Shown: positions 19,901 through 28,021, numbered from the stretch's first letter. The stretch: 64,000 nucleotides of DNA from Bryobacteraceae bacterium (GCA_026129905.1 JAHCHE010000005.1:62001-126000); one strand, 5' to 3'. The notes: generated by a model not told the origin, from the letters alone. Translations and numbers: made by a program.

Positions 19901-19962
19901 GCCTCGGCTTTCTGCCGCTGGCGATGGAGCCGCCGGCGCCGCGAGGACGGGAGCAGCAATGA
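16957..19962 (+). CDS. P1B-type heavy-metal ATPase fused to an HflK-like SPFH domain
   Basis: A 1001-residue two-part membrane protein. Residues 1 to about 625 form a P1B ATPase without an N-terminal HMA domain but with a His-rich start (MHQHKLEISPHAHDEG): actuator TGES 181-184, metal-site CPC 276-278, phosphorylation motif DKTGT from Asp320, hinge GDGVNDAP 516-523, and last membrane helix HQAASFLVMVNSLRLL, which lacks the usual Cu motif MxxSS. Then a linker, one more membrane segment (about 675-692) and an SPFH/HflK-like domain starting GPDEAGVVERFGRRLLPIREPGLHYKLPWPVER. One uninterrupted frame crosses the junction. The stop overlaps the HflC-like start (ATGA). Metal specificity and direction are not deducible; no FtsH gene is near. 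Confidence 0.93.
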   Translation: MHQHKLEISPHAHDEGKERLRYFGFAGVVGLLLLLNVAGVFTNVFGIDTAAILAVVAGYRTFYNAISLLLEKVISADLAICIAVIAALAAGEYLAAAEAMFIMLVGEGLEGYASKRTSSAIQRFVEQMPLRARLVREGEEVEVSAGALVEGDVILVRAGERIPADGAIVQGASAINESTITGESLPRDKEAGDEVFSGTLNGHGLLRIRVSRAGSDTTLARVVKLVEESRNRKAPVERLADRYARYFLPALLIAAGATFYFTRDWLRTVAVLIIGCPCALILATPAAMVAAIGGLARRGILVRGGSALQKAAKVDAIVFDKTGTVTEGRFEIIAIVAARADEADVLRLAAAAERGSDHVLARVIAEEAQRRGLAVPAGEDARILAGRGAECSVDGRMLRAGSAAFLEEHGIGGAKPLLAEADRLGATAVLVAEDTRLAGAILLRDRVRDGAREAVHQLEHLEITRQVMLTGDRRRAAEAIAREIGIPAVEAELLPEQKVERVRQLISEGRVVAMAGDGVNDAPALAAAHVGIAVSGASDITAEAADVVYMGHSLDKLPKLFEVSRRAVGIAWQNIIVFAGIVNALAVGFASAGAIGPLGAAVFHQAASFLVMVNSLRLLRVERRRSAFRHWLHHRLEHTPLPEAWQRVKAFAAGADPKDAFNYVVEHRRRLAKPLAIGAGALYVLSGAYVLGPDEAGVVERFGRRLLPIREPGLHYKLPWPVERLTRIQASRVRTIEIGFRSGQTHGEAEPAAYEWNVQHRSGRFQRMPEESLMVSGDMNMLEVTATVHYRLARPDDYLLRLLDGETTLRAAAESALQAVVTTTPLDDVLTARRRAIEQRTGQELQTRLDKYRAGIEVLGVRLLDVHPSLEVVDAFRDVSGAFEEKNRLVNEAEGYRNEQVALARGNADANRVSARGYSLGRKNRAEGDSGRFIRTEEAFRQGPGLNETRMYLETMEEALAGRPKMIVDSKGRRRLALMDDGLGFLPLAMEPPAPRGREQQ

Positions 19963-20852
19963 GATTTGAGAAGTACAGGAAATACTATCCGGCAGCCGCA
20001 ATTGTGGCCGCGCTGCTATTGGCGTGGCTGACTTTCTACACCGTCCGGGAGACGGAGTTCGTTCTGGTGACGCAATTCGGCGAGCCGCTGTACACCGTCT
20101 CCGACGCCGGCCTTCACGCCAAGTGGTTTTTCCAGCAGGCCAGCTATTTCGACCGGCGGCTGCGCATTTACAATCCGCGTCCGAGCGAGTTCCTCACGCG
20201 CGACAAAAAAAACCTGGTAATCGAATCGTACGCCGCCTGGCGCATCGAAGACCCGAAGCGGTTCGTGCAAAGCGTTGGCGATCCCGCGGCCGCCGAGATG
20301 CGCCTGCATGACATTATCTGGTCGTCGCTGTCGGCTTCGGTGGGCAACCAGGATCTGGACGCGATGATCGCCGCATCCGCCGAGGGCGTGAAGACGGGCG
20401 ACCTGCTGGACAGCCTGACCGAGATGACCGACCGCGCCTCTCTGGAACGCTACGGCATCCGCGTGGTGGACGTGCGCATCAAGCGGCTGAACCTCCCCGA
20501 GCAAAACAAGCAGAGCGTATATGCGCGCATGCGGGCCGAACGCGAGCGCATCGCGCGCCAGTACCGCGCAGAGGGCGAGGAGGAGGCGCTCCGCATCCGC
20601 GCGGACGCCGACCGGCAAAAGGAAGAACTGCTTTCCGCCGCGTACAAGGAGGCCGAGAAAGTGAAGGGCGAGGGCGACGCCGAATCGACCCGCATCTACA
20701 GCCAGGCGTATGCACGCAATCCGCGTTTGTACAAATTGCTGCGAACGCTGGAATCGTACAAGAGGATTTTCAACGACAACACCACCGCTATTCTCAGCTC
20801 CGATTCGGAACTGCTGAAGGTGATGATGCAGGGAGAACGCGGCGCGCAATGA
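19959..20852 (+). CDS. HflC-like SPFH-domain membrane protein
   Basis: A 297-residue protein with one N-terminal membrane segment (AAAIVAALLLAWLTFYTV) and an SPFH domain of HflC character: ETEFVLVTQFGEPLYTVSDAGLH, FLTRDKKNLVIESYAAWRI, YGIRVVDVRIKRLNLPEQNKQSVYARMRAER, followed by a long charged coiled-coil (RIARQYRAEGEEEALRI...). HflC with HflK encloses and modulates the FtsH protease in other bacteria. The ATG at 19959 overlaps the ATPase-HflK fusion stop; the longer frame upstream lies inside that gene and is a shadow. Its own stop overlaps the next start (ATGA at 20849-20852). Confidence 0.92.
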   Translation: MRFEKYRKYYPAAAIVAALLLAWLTFYTVRETEFVLVTQFGEPLYTVSDAGLHAKWFFQQASYFDRRLRIYNPRPSEFLTRDKKNLVIESYAAWRIEDPKRFVQSVGDPAAAEMRLHDIIWSSLSASVGNQDLDAMIAASAEGVKTGDLLDSLTEMTDRASLERYGIRVVDVRIKRLNLPEQNKQSVYARMRAERERIARQYRAEGEEEALRIRADADRQKEELLSAAYKEAEKVKGEGDAESTRIYSQAYARNPRLYKLLRTLESYKRIFNDNTTAILSSDSELLKVMMQGERGAQ

Positions 20853-21817
20853 GCCTGATCGAGCTAGAGCGGCCGCGTCCGCGAGAAAAGGAATCGACGC
20901 CGCCCGAACCGTGGCCGCTGCCGCGAAAGTTCGCGGCGATTCTGCTGGGACTGTGGCTGTTGAGTGGCGTCTACATTGTGGCCGCGGACCAGCAGGCGGT
21001 AGTGACGCGGTTCGGCAAGGTAGTGGAACCGCGCGTGGCGCCGGGCATCCACCTGTCGCTCCCGTGGCCGATCGACCGGGTTGTGAAGTTGAAGGCGCAG
21101 CAACTGCGGCGCCTGGTGATCGGCGGCGACGTCGCCGACGTTCTGGTCGGGCGGTCCGATCCGGCTGCGTCGCAGTTCCTCACCGGAGACCAGAACCTGA
21201 TCCACATGCGGGTGGTTGTGCAGTACTCGGTGGGCGTTCCGGCCGACTACCTTTTCCGCGCGGTGGACGTGGCGCGCGCCGTGGCGGCCGCAGTGGAGGC
21301 GGAACTGGCTCACCGGGTGGCCAATCGCGGCGTCGATGCGGTGCTCACCACGGAGAAGGCGCTAATACAGGAAGACGTGCGGGGCGCGGCGCAGAAACTC
21401 ATGGACGACTACGGCGTAGGGGTGGCTCTGGCGAGCGTCAACATCGAGAGCGTCGTTCCGCCGCCGGAAGCGTCCGACGCGTTTCGCGACGTGGCGGGGG
21501 CGCGAGCGGATTCGGCCCGCATCGTCAACCAGGCGCTCGGTTACGCCAACGACCTGATCCCGCGCGCTCGCGGCGAGGCGCAGCAGTTGCGCGAAGCCGC
21601 CGAAGCGTACCGCCTCCGCAAGATCAACCAGGCGCAGGGCGACGCGGCGCGCTTCACGCAGGTGGCCGCCGAGTATGCAAAGGCGAGCGACGTGAACGGC
21701 CACCGGTTGTACGTCGAGGCCATGGAGCAAGTGTTGCCGAAGATCCGCAAGCTGATCATTGACAAGAGCGGCAACCTGGATCTGACGATCATCCGGCGGG
21801 GCGCGGGCGAAGAATGA
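20849..21817 (+). CDS. Second HflK-like SPFH-domain membrane protein
   Basis: A 322-residue protein: Pro-rich cytoplasmic start, one membrane segment (FAAILLGLWLLSGVYIVAA, about 28-46), then an SPFH domain (DQQAVVTRFGKVVEPRVAPG ... LPWPIDRVVKLK; VDAVLTTEKALIQEDV; VNIESVVPPPEASDAFRDV) and a C-terminal helical rod. PEASDAFRDV corresponds to HPSLEVVDAFRDV in the fusion protein, so the two are HflK-type paralogues. It has ATGA overlaps with the gene on each side. Three SPFH domains in one operon suggest a hetero-oligomeric membrane cage. Confidence 0.92.
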   Translation: MSLIELERPRPREKESTPPEPWPLPRKFAAILLGLWLLSGVYIVAADQQAVVTRFGKVVEPRVAPGIHLSLPWPIDRVVKLKAQQLRRLVIGGDVADVLVGRSDPAASQFLTGDQNLIHMRVVVQYSVGVPADYLFRAVDVARAVAAAVEAELAHRVANRGVDAVLTTEKALIQEDVRGAAQKLMDDYGVGVALASVNIESVVPPPEASDAFRDVAGARADSARIVNQALGYANDLIPRARGEAQQLREAAEAYRLRKINQAQGDAARFTQVAAEYAKASDVNGHRLYVEAMEQVLPKIRKLIIDKSGNLDLTIIRRGAGEE

Positions 21818-22293
21818 CCCGGGCCGGGCGGGCACGGGTCGTGACGCTCGCCGTCCTCGCGACGCTGGCCGGCGTGGTCGCGCTGCGTCAATTGGGCTGG
21901 CGGCCGGCGGGCGAACGTCGAGGGGAATCTTCGCCCCAGGACGTCGTATACGGCATGCTGGAAGCCGCGCGGGGCGGCGATGTCGGGCGGTATCTTTCGT
22001 ACTATTCGGACGAATTGCGGACGGCGCTGAAACGTGCCGCCGCCGAAGCGTCGCGCAACGACTTTGCGCGTTATCTTCGGGAAAGCCATGCGCCGATCAA
22101 AGGCATCGCCATTACCGAGCCCGAGACGCTCTCGGCGGACGAAGCGAGCGTGCGCGTGGAATTCGTCTATAAGGACCGCACCGAAGCGCAGACGATGCGG
22201 CTGCGGCGGATCGGCGGCGTCTGGCGGATTGCGCAGCTCGATCCGGCGGCGCGCGCCGAGACCGTGGTTCCGTACGGCGCGCCGGTGCAGTAG
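21814..22293 (+). CDS. Membrane-anchored NTF2-like (DUF4878-like) protein
   Basis: A 159-residue protein with an uncleaved-looking N-terminal anchor (RVVTLAVLATLAGVVAL) and an extracytoplasmic NTF2-like domain: DVVYGMLEAARGGDVGRYLSYYSDELRTAL, a sheet segment VRVEFVYKDRTEAQTMRL and RRIGGVWRIAQLD. The pattern resembles DUF4878/SnoaL-type lumazine-fold domains. It overlaps the upstream stop by four bases and closes the operon, so it is probably a periplasmic partner of the SPFH/ATPase assembly. This role is inferred only from context. Confidence 0.8.
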   Translation: MTRAGRARVVTLAVLATLAGVVALRQLGWRPAGERRGESSPQDVVYGMLEAARGGDVGRYLSYYSDELRTALKRAAAEASRNDFARYLRESHAPIKGIAITEPETLSADEASVRVEFVYKDRTEAQTMRLRRIGGVWRIAQLDPAARAETVVPYGAPVQ

Positions 22294-22327
22294 AGTTCGA
22301 TCGGGAAGCCGGGGAAGCCGGGAAATC

Positions 22328-22412
22328 AGCCACCGATGAACACCGATTAACACCGATAAACCTCTGATTCTGATCTATTTCGATCGGTGTTTATCGGTGT
22401 TCATCGGTGGCT
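22328..22412. repeat. Large inverted repeat, 30-bp arms built of CACCGAT units
   Basis: The 20 bases 22328-22347 are the exact reverse complement of 22393-22412; the arms extend to about 30 bp with one mismatch. Each arm is itself made of repeats of AACACCGAT / ATCGGTGTT. The loop is about 25 bases. Similar ATCGGTGTTCATCGGTGG palindromes are common between genes in Acidobacteria and Planctomycetes. It follows the SPFH operon and could act as a terminator, though no T run follows. Confidence 0.85.
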
Positions 22413-22470
22413 CCAACTCTTCAGAGAGCGACCGATGGCGGTGCCCACCATTGCGGTAGGACATCGAACC

Positions 22471-22866
22471 ATGAGCAGGGATGAACGGTCACGTCCACCA
22501 GATTATCTGGACCCACTGACGGCACAGGTACTGGGCTCCGTTTTCGAGGCTTCCAGCATTCTCGGGGCGGGCTTTCTGAAATGAAAAGGTCTATCAGCGC
22601 GCGCTGCTTCATGAACTTCGATTACGAAGTATCCAGGTCGAGTCGGAAGTCCCGTTCCATGTTGCCTACAAAGGACAGTCGATCGGCAATTACGTTGCCG
22701 ATATCGTCGTGGAACGCCAGGTTGTTGTGGAACTGAAATGCGCAGAGCATTTTGCCAGGGAACATACGGCGCATGCATCAACTACCTGAGAGCTTCAGGG
22801 CTTCGCGTGGCGCTGTTGGTTAACTTCCAGAAACCCAGGGTCGAGTGGAAACGGATTGTCTATTAG
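22471..22866 (+). pseudogene. GxxExxY protein gene, broken by two frameshifts
   Basis: Three frames together rebuild a GxxExxY (PD-(D/E)XK-related) protein: frame one gives PPDYLDPLTAQVLGSVFEAS then GAGFL; after a shift near 22583, EKVYQRALLHELRLRSI, YKGQSIGNYVADIVVERQ and VVELKCAEHFAREHTA; after a second shift near 22773, CINYLRASGLRVALLVNFQK to WKRIVY and a TAG at 22864. GxxExxY genes are very widespread and of unknown function. Both shifts fall between otherwise conserved motifs, so either the gene is decayed or the sequence has two indel errors. Confidence 0.85.
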
Positions 22867-22968
22867 CCTCTGCGGCGCCTCTCGCGCAGTAGATTTGGTC
22901 GGGAAGGGGCTGCCAGGGAATCGGCCGCCTGTGTGCGTTTCACCGGCGGCGTGATCGCCCTCAACCGG

Positions 22969-23855
22969 TCAACGAGACAGGACGCGCTGGTTCAAATCGG
23001 AGGATCGCACGCCGAGGAACGACCTGCCGCCGAACCCAACAATGTCACCCTTGCTGTTGATGCCCTTGACCAGCGCGGTGGGAACGGGATCGAGCGTGAC
23101 GAATCGCGGTTCAACCGGCCTGCCGGTCAAGAGGAACCCATGCCGGCCTTGATCGAAGTACGCGCCGACGATTTCACCTTTGTCGTTGATGGCTGTAGGC
23201 AGGACGTCCTTGTCAGGGACGGGCGAATAGAGGTCGATGCGCTCCGCCCGGCCATCCTCGAACAAAAATGAGCGACCCGAACGATCATCGCAGTGGCCGA
23301 GCACCACGCTCTTATTGTTAATGCTGACGAGCCGGTTCAGCTTCCCCGAGGGACACGTAATCTCTCGAAACTCGCCGTTGTGGTAGACGAAGCCCGGCGC
23401 GTTTGTCGCGGTCCCCACGATCTCGCCCGAGTTATTGATAGCGAAAGTCTCGTACCCTCGGCCTCGGGGAAGTCAATCGCGGCGTAGCTGCCATCCGTAA
23501 GCAAGAAGCCATGGTCGCCGGCCTGCGCCGACGACGCCGTCCACGAGGTCCCGTAGTGCCCGACGATGTCGCCTCGGTCGTTGATTCCAAAGGCAGCCGT
23601 GTAGCCACTTTCGGGATAATCGAGGATTTTGTACTCAGAGGAAACGCTCTCAAGCAAGAATCCATGGGTCCCTCGGGCATCCCTGTAGATCCCCACGATA
23701 TTGCCCGCTTCATTTGTAGAGGTAGCTAGCGGCGGGTTGAATCCCACGGGCCCCGGCGGCAAGAGTGTGAATGTAAACGTCGGCGTTTGCGCGAATAAGG
23801 AACACGCAAGAGAGAAAGCGAGGCTAATGAGAATCTCGCGTGGCCGAAGGTTCAC
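22969..23855 (-). pseudogene. Secreted HAF-repeat protein gene with one frameshift
   Basis: The 5' part (from ATG 23855) encodes a signal peptide (ILISLAFSLACSLFAQ) and HAF-type units such as GYTAAFGINDRGDIVGHY. Near 23455 the frame breaks (PEAEGT then nonsense), while the -1/+1 frame continues correctly with ETFAINNSGEIVGTATNAPGF and later AINDKGEIVGAY, GINSKGDIVGF. HAF repeats form extracellular beta-propeller-like proteins of unknown role. A single indel of one base restores about 290 residues, so it may be a recent mutation or a sequencing error. Confidence 0.8.
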
Positions 23856-23965
23856 GCCACTGAATCTACCAGAAGGCGCCGCCGATGTAAACGGCGGCTG
23901 AAAGCAGGCTAGAAGCAGGCTCTCGCGTCAAGCGACAGCTTGCGCCGCTGAGGGAAGATGGTCGA

Positions 23966-25189
23966 ATGCTTCGACGCGATCTGCTGCAGTGCGCTCTCGC
24001 GCTGCCGTCCGCTGGATTGTGGACGCGGTTCCATCAACTCACCGCCGCCGACCGCGGCAAGGTCAGCATCACGGATATCAAGATCAAGCCCATTTCCGGG
24101 GTCGGCCACACGCTGGTGCGCATCGATACCGACGCCGGCGTTTCGGGCTACGGCGAGTCCGGCGTCACGGGGGCCATGATGAAGGCCTGGCTGGAACGCT
24201 ATAAGCCTCTGCTGATCCAGCAGGACCCGCTCGCCATCCAGTACCACTTCTTCCGCATGTCGACCCTCATGCACACGTACATGGCCAGCGCGCCGGCGCT
24301 CAGCGGGATCGACATGGCGCTGTGGGACCTGGCCGGAAAGCTGCGCGGAGAGCCTGTGTACAAGCTGCTCGGAGGACCTTTCCGCGACGAGGTGACCATC
24401 TTCATCAACTCCGAGCCGCGCAACATGCACGACAAGGGCGCCGTCCGAGCCTGGGCCGACGAGTTCAAGGCGCAGGGCCAGGGCTTTCGCGCGGTCAAGG
24501 TGAACACCACCGGAGCGCTGGGCATGCGCGCGGGCCGTTACATCCCCACGCTGACGGCGATGGAACTCGGCAAGATCGGCGCCGCGTTTCAGAACATCCG
24601 CGAGGCGCTGGGGCCCGACTACGAGATCATGGCCCATTGCCACAACGAGTTCGACCTGCCCACCTCGAAGGGCATCGCTCGAATGGTGGAGCCGATCCAG
24701 CCGAAGTGGCTCGAGGATCCGCTGCCGCCGCCGTTTTCGGATAGCTGGGTGGCGCTGAAGCGCGAGTGCCGGGTGCCGCTGCTGACCGGTGAGAAGCTCG
24801 AGATGCCCAACGGGTTCTATCCTTTCCTCAAGGAGCAGGCCGTCGATTTCATCTATCCCGACATCGCCTTCTGCGGCGGTATCACGGCGATCATGAAGAT
24901 CGCCAACCTGGCCGCGCTGTACCGCATCCCTGTCGCGACCCACAATGTCGGCGGCATTCTGCTCACGATGTCGTCCATTCACTTTGGTCTCTCGATCCAC
25001 GATTTCCTCACCAGCGAGGCGCGTATGGGCGGGCGCCAGGACATTCTGGTAATGGCCAGGAATCCGCCGGCGATCAAAGGCGGCATGGCGACCAAGCCCG
25101 AGGCGCCCGGACTCGGCGTGGACCTGGATGACGCGGGCGTCAAGCAGTGGCAACGCGAGGGCGATTGGGCCGATTGGATCTCGGTATAG
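23966..25189 (+). CDS. Mandelate racemase/muconate lactonizing (enolase superfamily) enzyme
   Basis: A 407-residue enolase-superfamily member. The leader-like start MLRRDLLQCALALPSAG has a twin Arg and hydrophobic stretch, suggesting export. Catalytic landmarks visible: FRAVKVNTTG (Lys region), the metal-ligand series in MAHCHNEFD, WLEDPLPPP and LLTGEKLEMPNG, and the C-terminal DIAFCGGITAIMKIA and ATHNVGG loops. It dehydrates or racemises a sugar acid; the exact substrate is not deducible. It stands alone, running toward a minus-strand gene pair at 25199-27509. Confidence 0.9.
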   Translation: MLRRDLLQCALALPSAGLWTRFHQLTAADRGKVSITDIKIKPISGVGHTLVRIDTDAGVSGYGESGVTGAMMKAWLERYKPLLIQQDPLAIQYHFFRMSTLMHTYMASAPALSGIDMALWDLAGKLRGEPVYKLLGGPFRDEVTIFINSEPRNMHDKGAVRAWADEFKAQGQGFRAVKVNTTGALGMRAGRYIPTLTAMELGKIGAAFQNIREALGPDYEIMAHCHNEFDLPTSKGIARMVEPIQPKWLEDPLPPPFSDSWVALKRECRVPLLTGEKLEMPNGFYPFLKEQAVDFIYPDIAFCGGITAIMKIANLAALYRIPVATHNVGGILLTMSSIHFGLSIHDFLTSEARMGGRQDILVMARNPPAIKGGMATKPEAPGLGVDLDDAGVKQWQREGDWADWISV

Positions 25190-25198
25190 GCGGCGCCG

Positions 25199-26398
25199 CT
25201 ATGCCGCCAGCCAGGAGATCGCCATATCGGTAATGTTCGCTACCGTCGCGTCGTGGCTCGGAAGGGACGGAAAGCTCGGCGGCGCGACAACGAGGATGAC
25301 ATCGGAATCGGCGGCGGCGAAGATGTGTAGCGTCCGTCCTTCGTAATTCGACAACCGCTCGGTGGTCAGGAACACGTAGTCGCAAAGCAACTGGATATCG
25401 ACGAGCGAGCCCGCCGGGTCCGGCTCTTCCTTTACCGGGTTCGCGCGCTCCTGGTCTTCGAACAATACGAGACTGCTGAACGGCTTCAGCTTCGGACGGA
25501 TGCCGAAGCAGCAGACCAGCGCCTGCGGTTCCGCGCGGCGAAGGATCTCCGAAGCGCCCCATTGAACGAACGAGTTGTTGAACAGGACCGCGCCATTGCC
25601 GCTGAGGAAGAGGGCGCGAATGAATTCGCGGATCCGGCGGTCCGCCTCCAGATGCGGGCCGAGCAGCATTTCGATCTTGACGTGTCGCAGCGCGTCGAAG
25701 GTCTCGTCGGCCGATCGAAGGTCCTTTTCGATTTCGTTCATGCGGCGGCGAAATTCGTTGCGGGCCGCGGCCAGGGCTTCATACGAGAGTACGGTCCAAT
25801 TCGGCGAATCGGCCAGCTCGCTGAAATGCGAGACGCTCTCCAGCACCCAGGTGTGCTCCACCGGTTCGCTATCCGGCGCCGCCGGACGGCGGGCCAGCGA
25901 AGTCACCATGGCGTCCAGGCCGGATCGGAAACTCCGATCGAGCTGAATCCAGCGGCCGCGCCGGGCGAGGTTTGGCCAAAGCGGTGCGGACTCCAGCGGC
26001 AGGCCCGCGGGCAAGACGCTGACGACGACCTTGTTCGATTTCGGCAGCTCGACGGAGGCGTTGATGTTGTCGAAGAGCTTCTCGACTTCGACGCGCCACT
26101 CCGGGTAGAGCGGCGAGCGAGCGAGCACGGAGGTGTCCTCAATCCCCAGGTGGTCCTTGGCGGCGGTCCAGCCGGGCAGGTTCATGCGCTTCTCCAGCGC
26201 CTTCACCGGTGAAAGCAGCGCCTCCCGTTCGCTGTCGTCGAGTCGCCCCAGATAATCGAGCGTGGCTCGGATGGGCCGCTGCTCGGCGGGAAACAGCAGG
26301 TCCCAGTCCTTGAGCTGCTGATTGAGGACGGGCAGGAAGGTCCGCGGGAGCTTGTCCAGCAGTTCTTTGGCGACCTCGACTCGGGCGCTAGATGGCAA
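25199..26398 (-). CDS. Hypothetical protein, about 399 residues
   Basis: I do not recognise the family. The sequence is globular with ordinary composition: N-terminal helical part (VAKELLDKLPRTFLPVLNQQLKDWDLLFPAEQ in pieces), then alternating strands (KVVVSVLPAGLPL, EHTWVLESVSHFSELA) and a C-terminus LHIFAAADSDVILVVAPP. No signal peptide or membrane segment. A TTG at 26398 is taken as the start because it overlaps the upstream stop by about 11 bases; an ATG at 26518 would overlap 130 bases and is less likely. Its coupling to the phosphatase-fold gene suggests a shared process. Confidence 0.68.
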   Translation of the reverse strand: MPSSARVEVAKELLDKLPRTFLPVLNQQLKDWDLLFPAEQRPIRATLDYLGRLDDSEREALLSPVKALEKRMNLPGWTAAKDHLGIEDTSVLARSPLYPEWRVEVEKLFDNINASVELPKSNKVVVSVLPAGLPLESAPLWPNLARRGRWIQLDRSFRSGLDAMVTSLARRPAAPDSEPVEHTWVLESVSHFSELADSPNWTVLSYEALAAARNEFRRRMNEIEKDLRSADETFDALRHVKIEMLLGPHLEADRRIREFIRALFLSGNGAVLFNNSFVQWGASEILRRAEPQALVCCFGIRPKLKPFSSLVLFEDQERANPVKEEPDPAGSLVDIQLLCDYVFLTTERLSNYEGRTLHIFAAADSDVILVVAPPSFPSLPSHDATVANITDMAISWLAA

Positions 26399-27509
26399 AT
26401 CCGTCAATCCTCTTGCCGTCGGCCTGCTTACAGTCGACGCCAAACAGGCCGCCGATGGTTGGCGCAACGTCGATGTGGCTGATCGTGCGCTCTTCGACGC
26501 GGGGCTCGCGGACGGCATCGCCCAACGCCAGCATCCAGGTCAGCCGGCATATTTTGGTGTCGGTGCGGTGATTGAAGAATCCGTTGGTGGTGGAGCCGTC
26601 GGGATCGCGGCCGAACTCCGGCATCACCACCATGGTCGTCCTTCCCTTAAAGGAAGGCTCCGAATCCAAAAACTGCCACAGCCTGTAGCAGAGCATGTCG
26701 ACACTGCGGATGCCGGCCAGGTGCAGCGAATACGTGCCGGAATGCGCCACCTCGACGCCCGAGAAATTGATCACCATCAGCGCGGGTTTCAGGCGCCGCA
26801 GCACTTCGCGCGCCATGACAAAGGTGAACTCATCGCCGCCGGTGAGACCTTCCGGACCGTCGAAGAAGTCTGTCAGCCCTCCGACCAGCGCGTCAGTCAC
26901 GTTGCGGCTGGCCGACGGCATCGTCCAGCCGATCCGCTCGTATTCGGCGAGCATGATCGCCTTCATCTCATCGCGTACAGCGTCGCGGACCAGGATGCGG
27001 CGCGGCGACTGGCCGAGGATGATCCGCTCGACGGCTTCGACCATGAGCTGCTTGGAGAGGATGACGTTGGCGCCCACGCCGATATTGCGCGTCACCGCCT
27101 TATTGCTGGTGACCACCCAGGTGTCGGCGGCGCCCAGGTGGCGCTGCTTCTGCAGATAAGTGAACAGCGTCGGGTGGCGGGGCGCGTGGCGGCCCCAATC
27201 GTCAAGCTGCTGCCAGGCGCCGGTGACGATGCTGGAGATGGTGTTGACGTGCGCGGTGACGCCGTCGTTCATGACGTTAGGGAAGAACAGGCCATGCGGC
27301 GCCAGGTCGTTGGCCAAGCGGGGGATGTTGACGACGCCCTCCAGCGAGAAGGTTTCCTGGCGCCGGATGCCTCCCAAAGTCACCAGTACCGCTTTTCGTC
27401 CGGCGGCCCCCGGATCTTGCTTCGGAGGCTGGGCGGATAGGTGGTCCGCCGCGGCCAGCGCAGCCAGGCGCAACAGTGTGCGGCGATCAAGCGGCGTTTT
27501 GCGAATCAC
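26388..27509 (-). CDS. Tat-exported alkaline-phosphatase superfamily (DUF1501/sulfatase-like) protein
   Basis: A 373-residue protein with a Tat-like leader (LDRRTLLRLAALAAADHL) and the alkaline phosphatase/sulfatase fold pattern: KAVLVTLGGIRRQETF for the first strand, VINFSGVEVAHSGTYSLHLAGIRSVD for the central metal-binding segment, and TTMVVMPEFGRDPDG, corresponding to the conserved E/DHG region. A classical sulfatase CxPxR site is not visible, so it is not a formylglycine sulfatase. Activity is unknown. It overlaps the following hypothetical gene. Confidence 0.75.
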   Translation of the reverse strand: MIRKTPLDRRTLLRLAALAAADHLSAQPPKQDPGAAGRKAVLVTLGGIRRQETFSLEGVVNIPRLANDLAPHGLFFPNVMNDGVTAHVNTISSIVTGAWQQLDDWGRHAPRHPTLFTYLQKQRHLGAADTWVVTSNKAVTRNIGVGANVILSKQLMVEAVERIILGQSPRRILVRDAVRDEMKAIMLAEYERIGWTMPSASRNVTDALVGGLTDFFDGPEGLTGGDEFTFVMAREVLRRLKPALMVINFSGVEVAHSGTYSLHLAGIRSVDMLCYRLWQFLDSEPSFKGRTTMVVMPEFGRDPDGSTTNGFFNHRTDTKICRLTWMLALGDAVREPRVEERTISHIDVAPTIGGLFGVDCKQADGKRIDGFAI

Positions 27510-27610
27510 CCTCCCTCCACCTGCTTGTAGACAATGTAAGGCTTTTCAGCCTAAAGCCGCAAGGCCCGTCATCAAGCCGCGGAGCGGGGATCGTATACCC
27601 TGAAAATGGA

Positions 27611-28021
27611 ATGACGCTGGGGATGCAGATTTCCTGGCTGTTCGTGCTTGCCATACCGGTGGCGTGCATCACGTGGACGTTCACGCACGAAGAGATCTTC
27701 CGCGAGCCGCGCGAGTACTGCGCGCGCCGAAGCCGATCCTGCCGCTGGATGGCGCAGCGCAAGTTCTTCTACGCGCTGACCTGCGAATATTGCCTCAGCC
27801 ATTACGTTGCGGCGCTATTTCTCCTGCTCACCGGTTTCACGCTGCTGCTGGAGGGCTGGCGCGGCTATCTGATCGGCGGATTCTCCCTGGTGTGGTTGGC
27901 GAACCTCTATATGAGCCTTTTCGGGCGTCTTCGGCTGGACATAAAGAGTCAGCGGATCGAGATCAAGAAAGAGGAAGAGCAACTGGCGGCGGGCGAGCGG
28001 GACGAAGAAAAGCCGCTATAG
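27611..28021 (+). CDS. Small integral membrane protein with a CxxC motif
   Basis: A 136-residue protein with membrane segments at ISWLFVLAIPVACITWTF, YVAALFLLLTGFTLLLEG and LIGGFSLVWLANLYMSLF, and a charged C-terminus (IEIKKEEEQLAAGERDEEK). The pair in LTCEYCLSHYVA resembles the CxxCL-W element of DUF1360-type membrane proteins but I am not certain of the family. Start at 27611; 27623 is an alternative. Its last six bases overlap the stop of the convergent GNAT gene. Confidence 0.7.
   Translation: MTLGMQISWLFVLAIPVACITWTFTHEEIFREPREYCARRSRSCRWMAQRKFFYALTCEYCLSHYVAALFLLLTGFTLLLEGWRGYLIGGFSLVWLANLYMSLFGRLRLDIKSQRIEIKKEEEQLAAGERDEEKPL

Noticed and set aside
16957-19962. Two separate genes instead of a P-type ATPase-HflK fusion
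   Set aside because: No stop codon or ribosome site is seen at the junction (about residues 625-690), and the frame continues without break.
23909-25153. 414-residue minus-strand frame opposite the enolase-superfamily gene
   Set aside because: No recognisable motif; codon-bias mirror.
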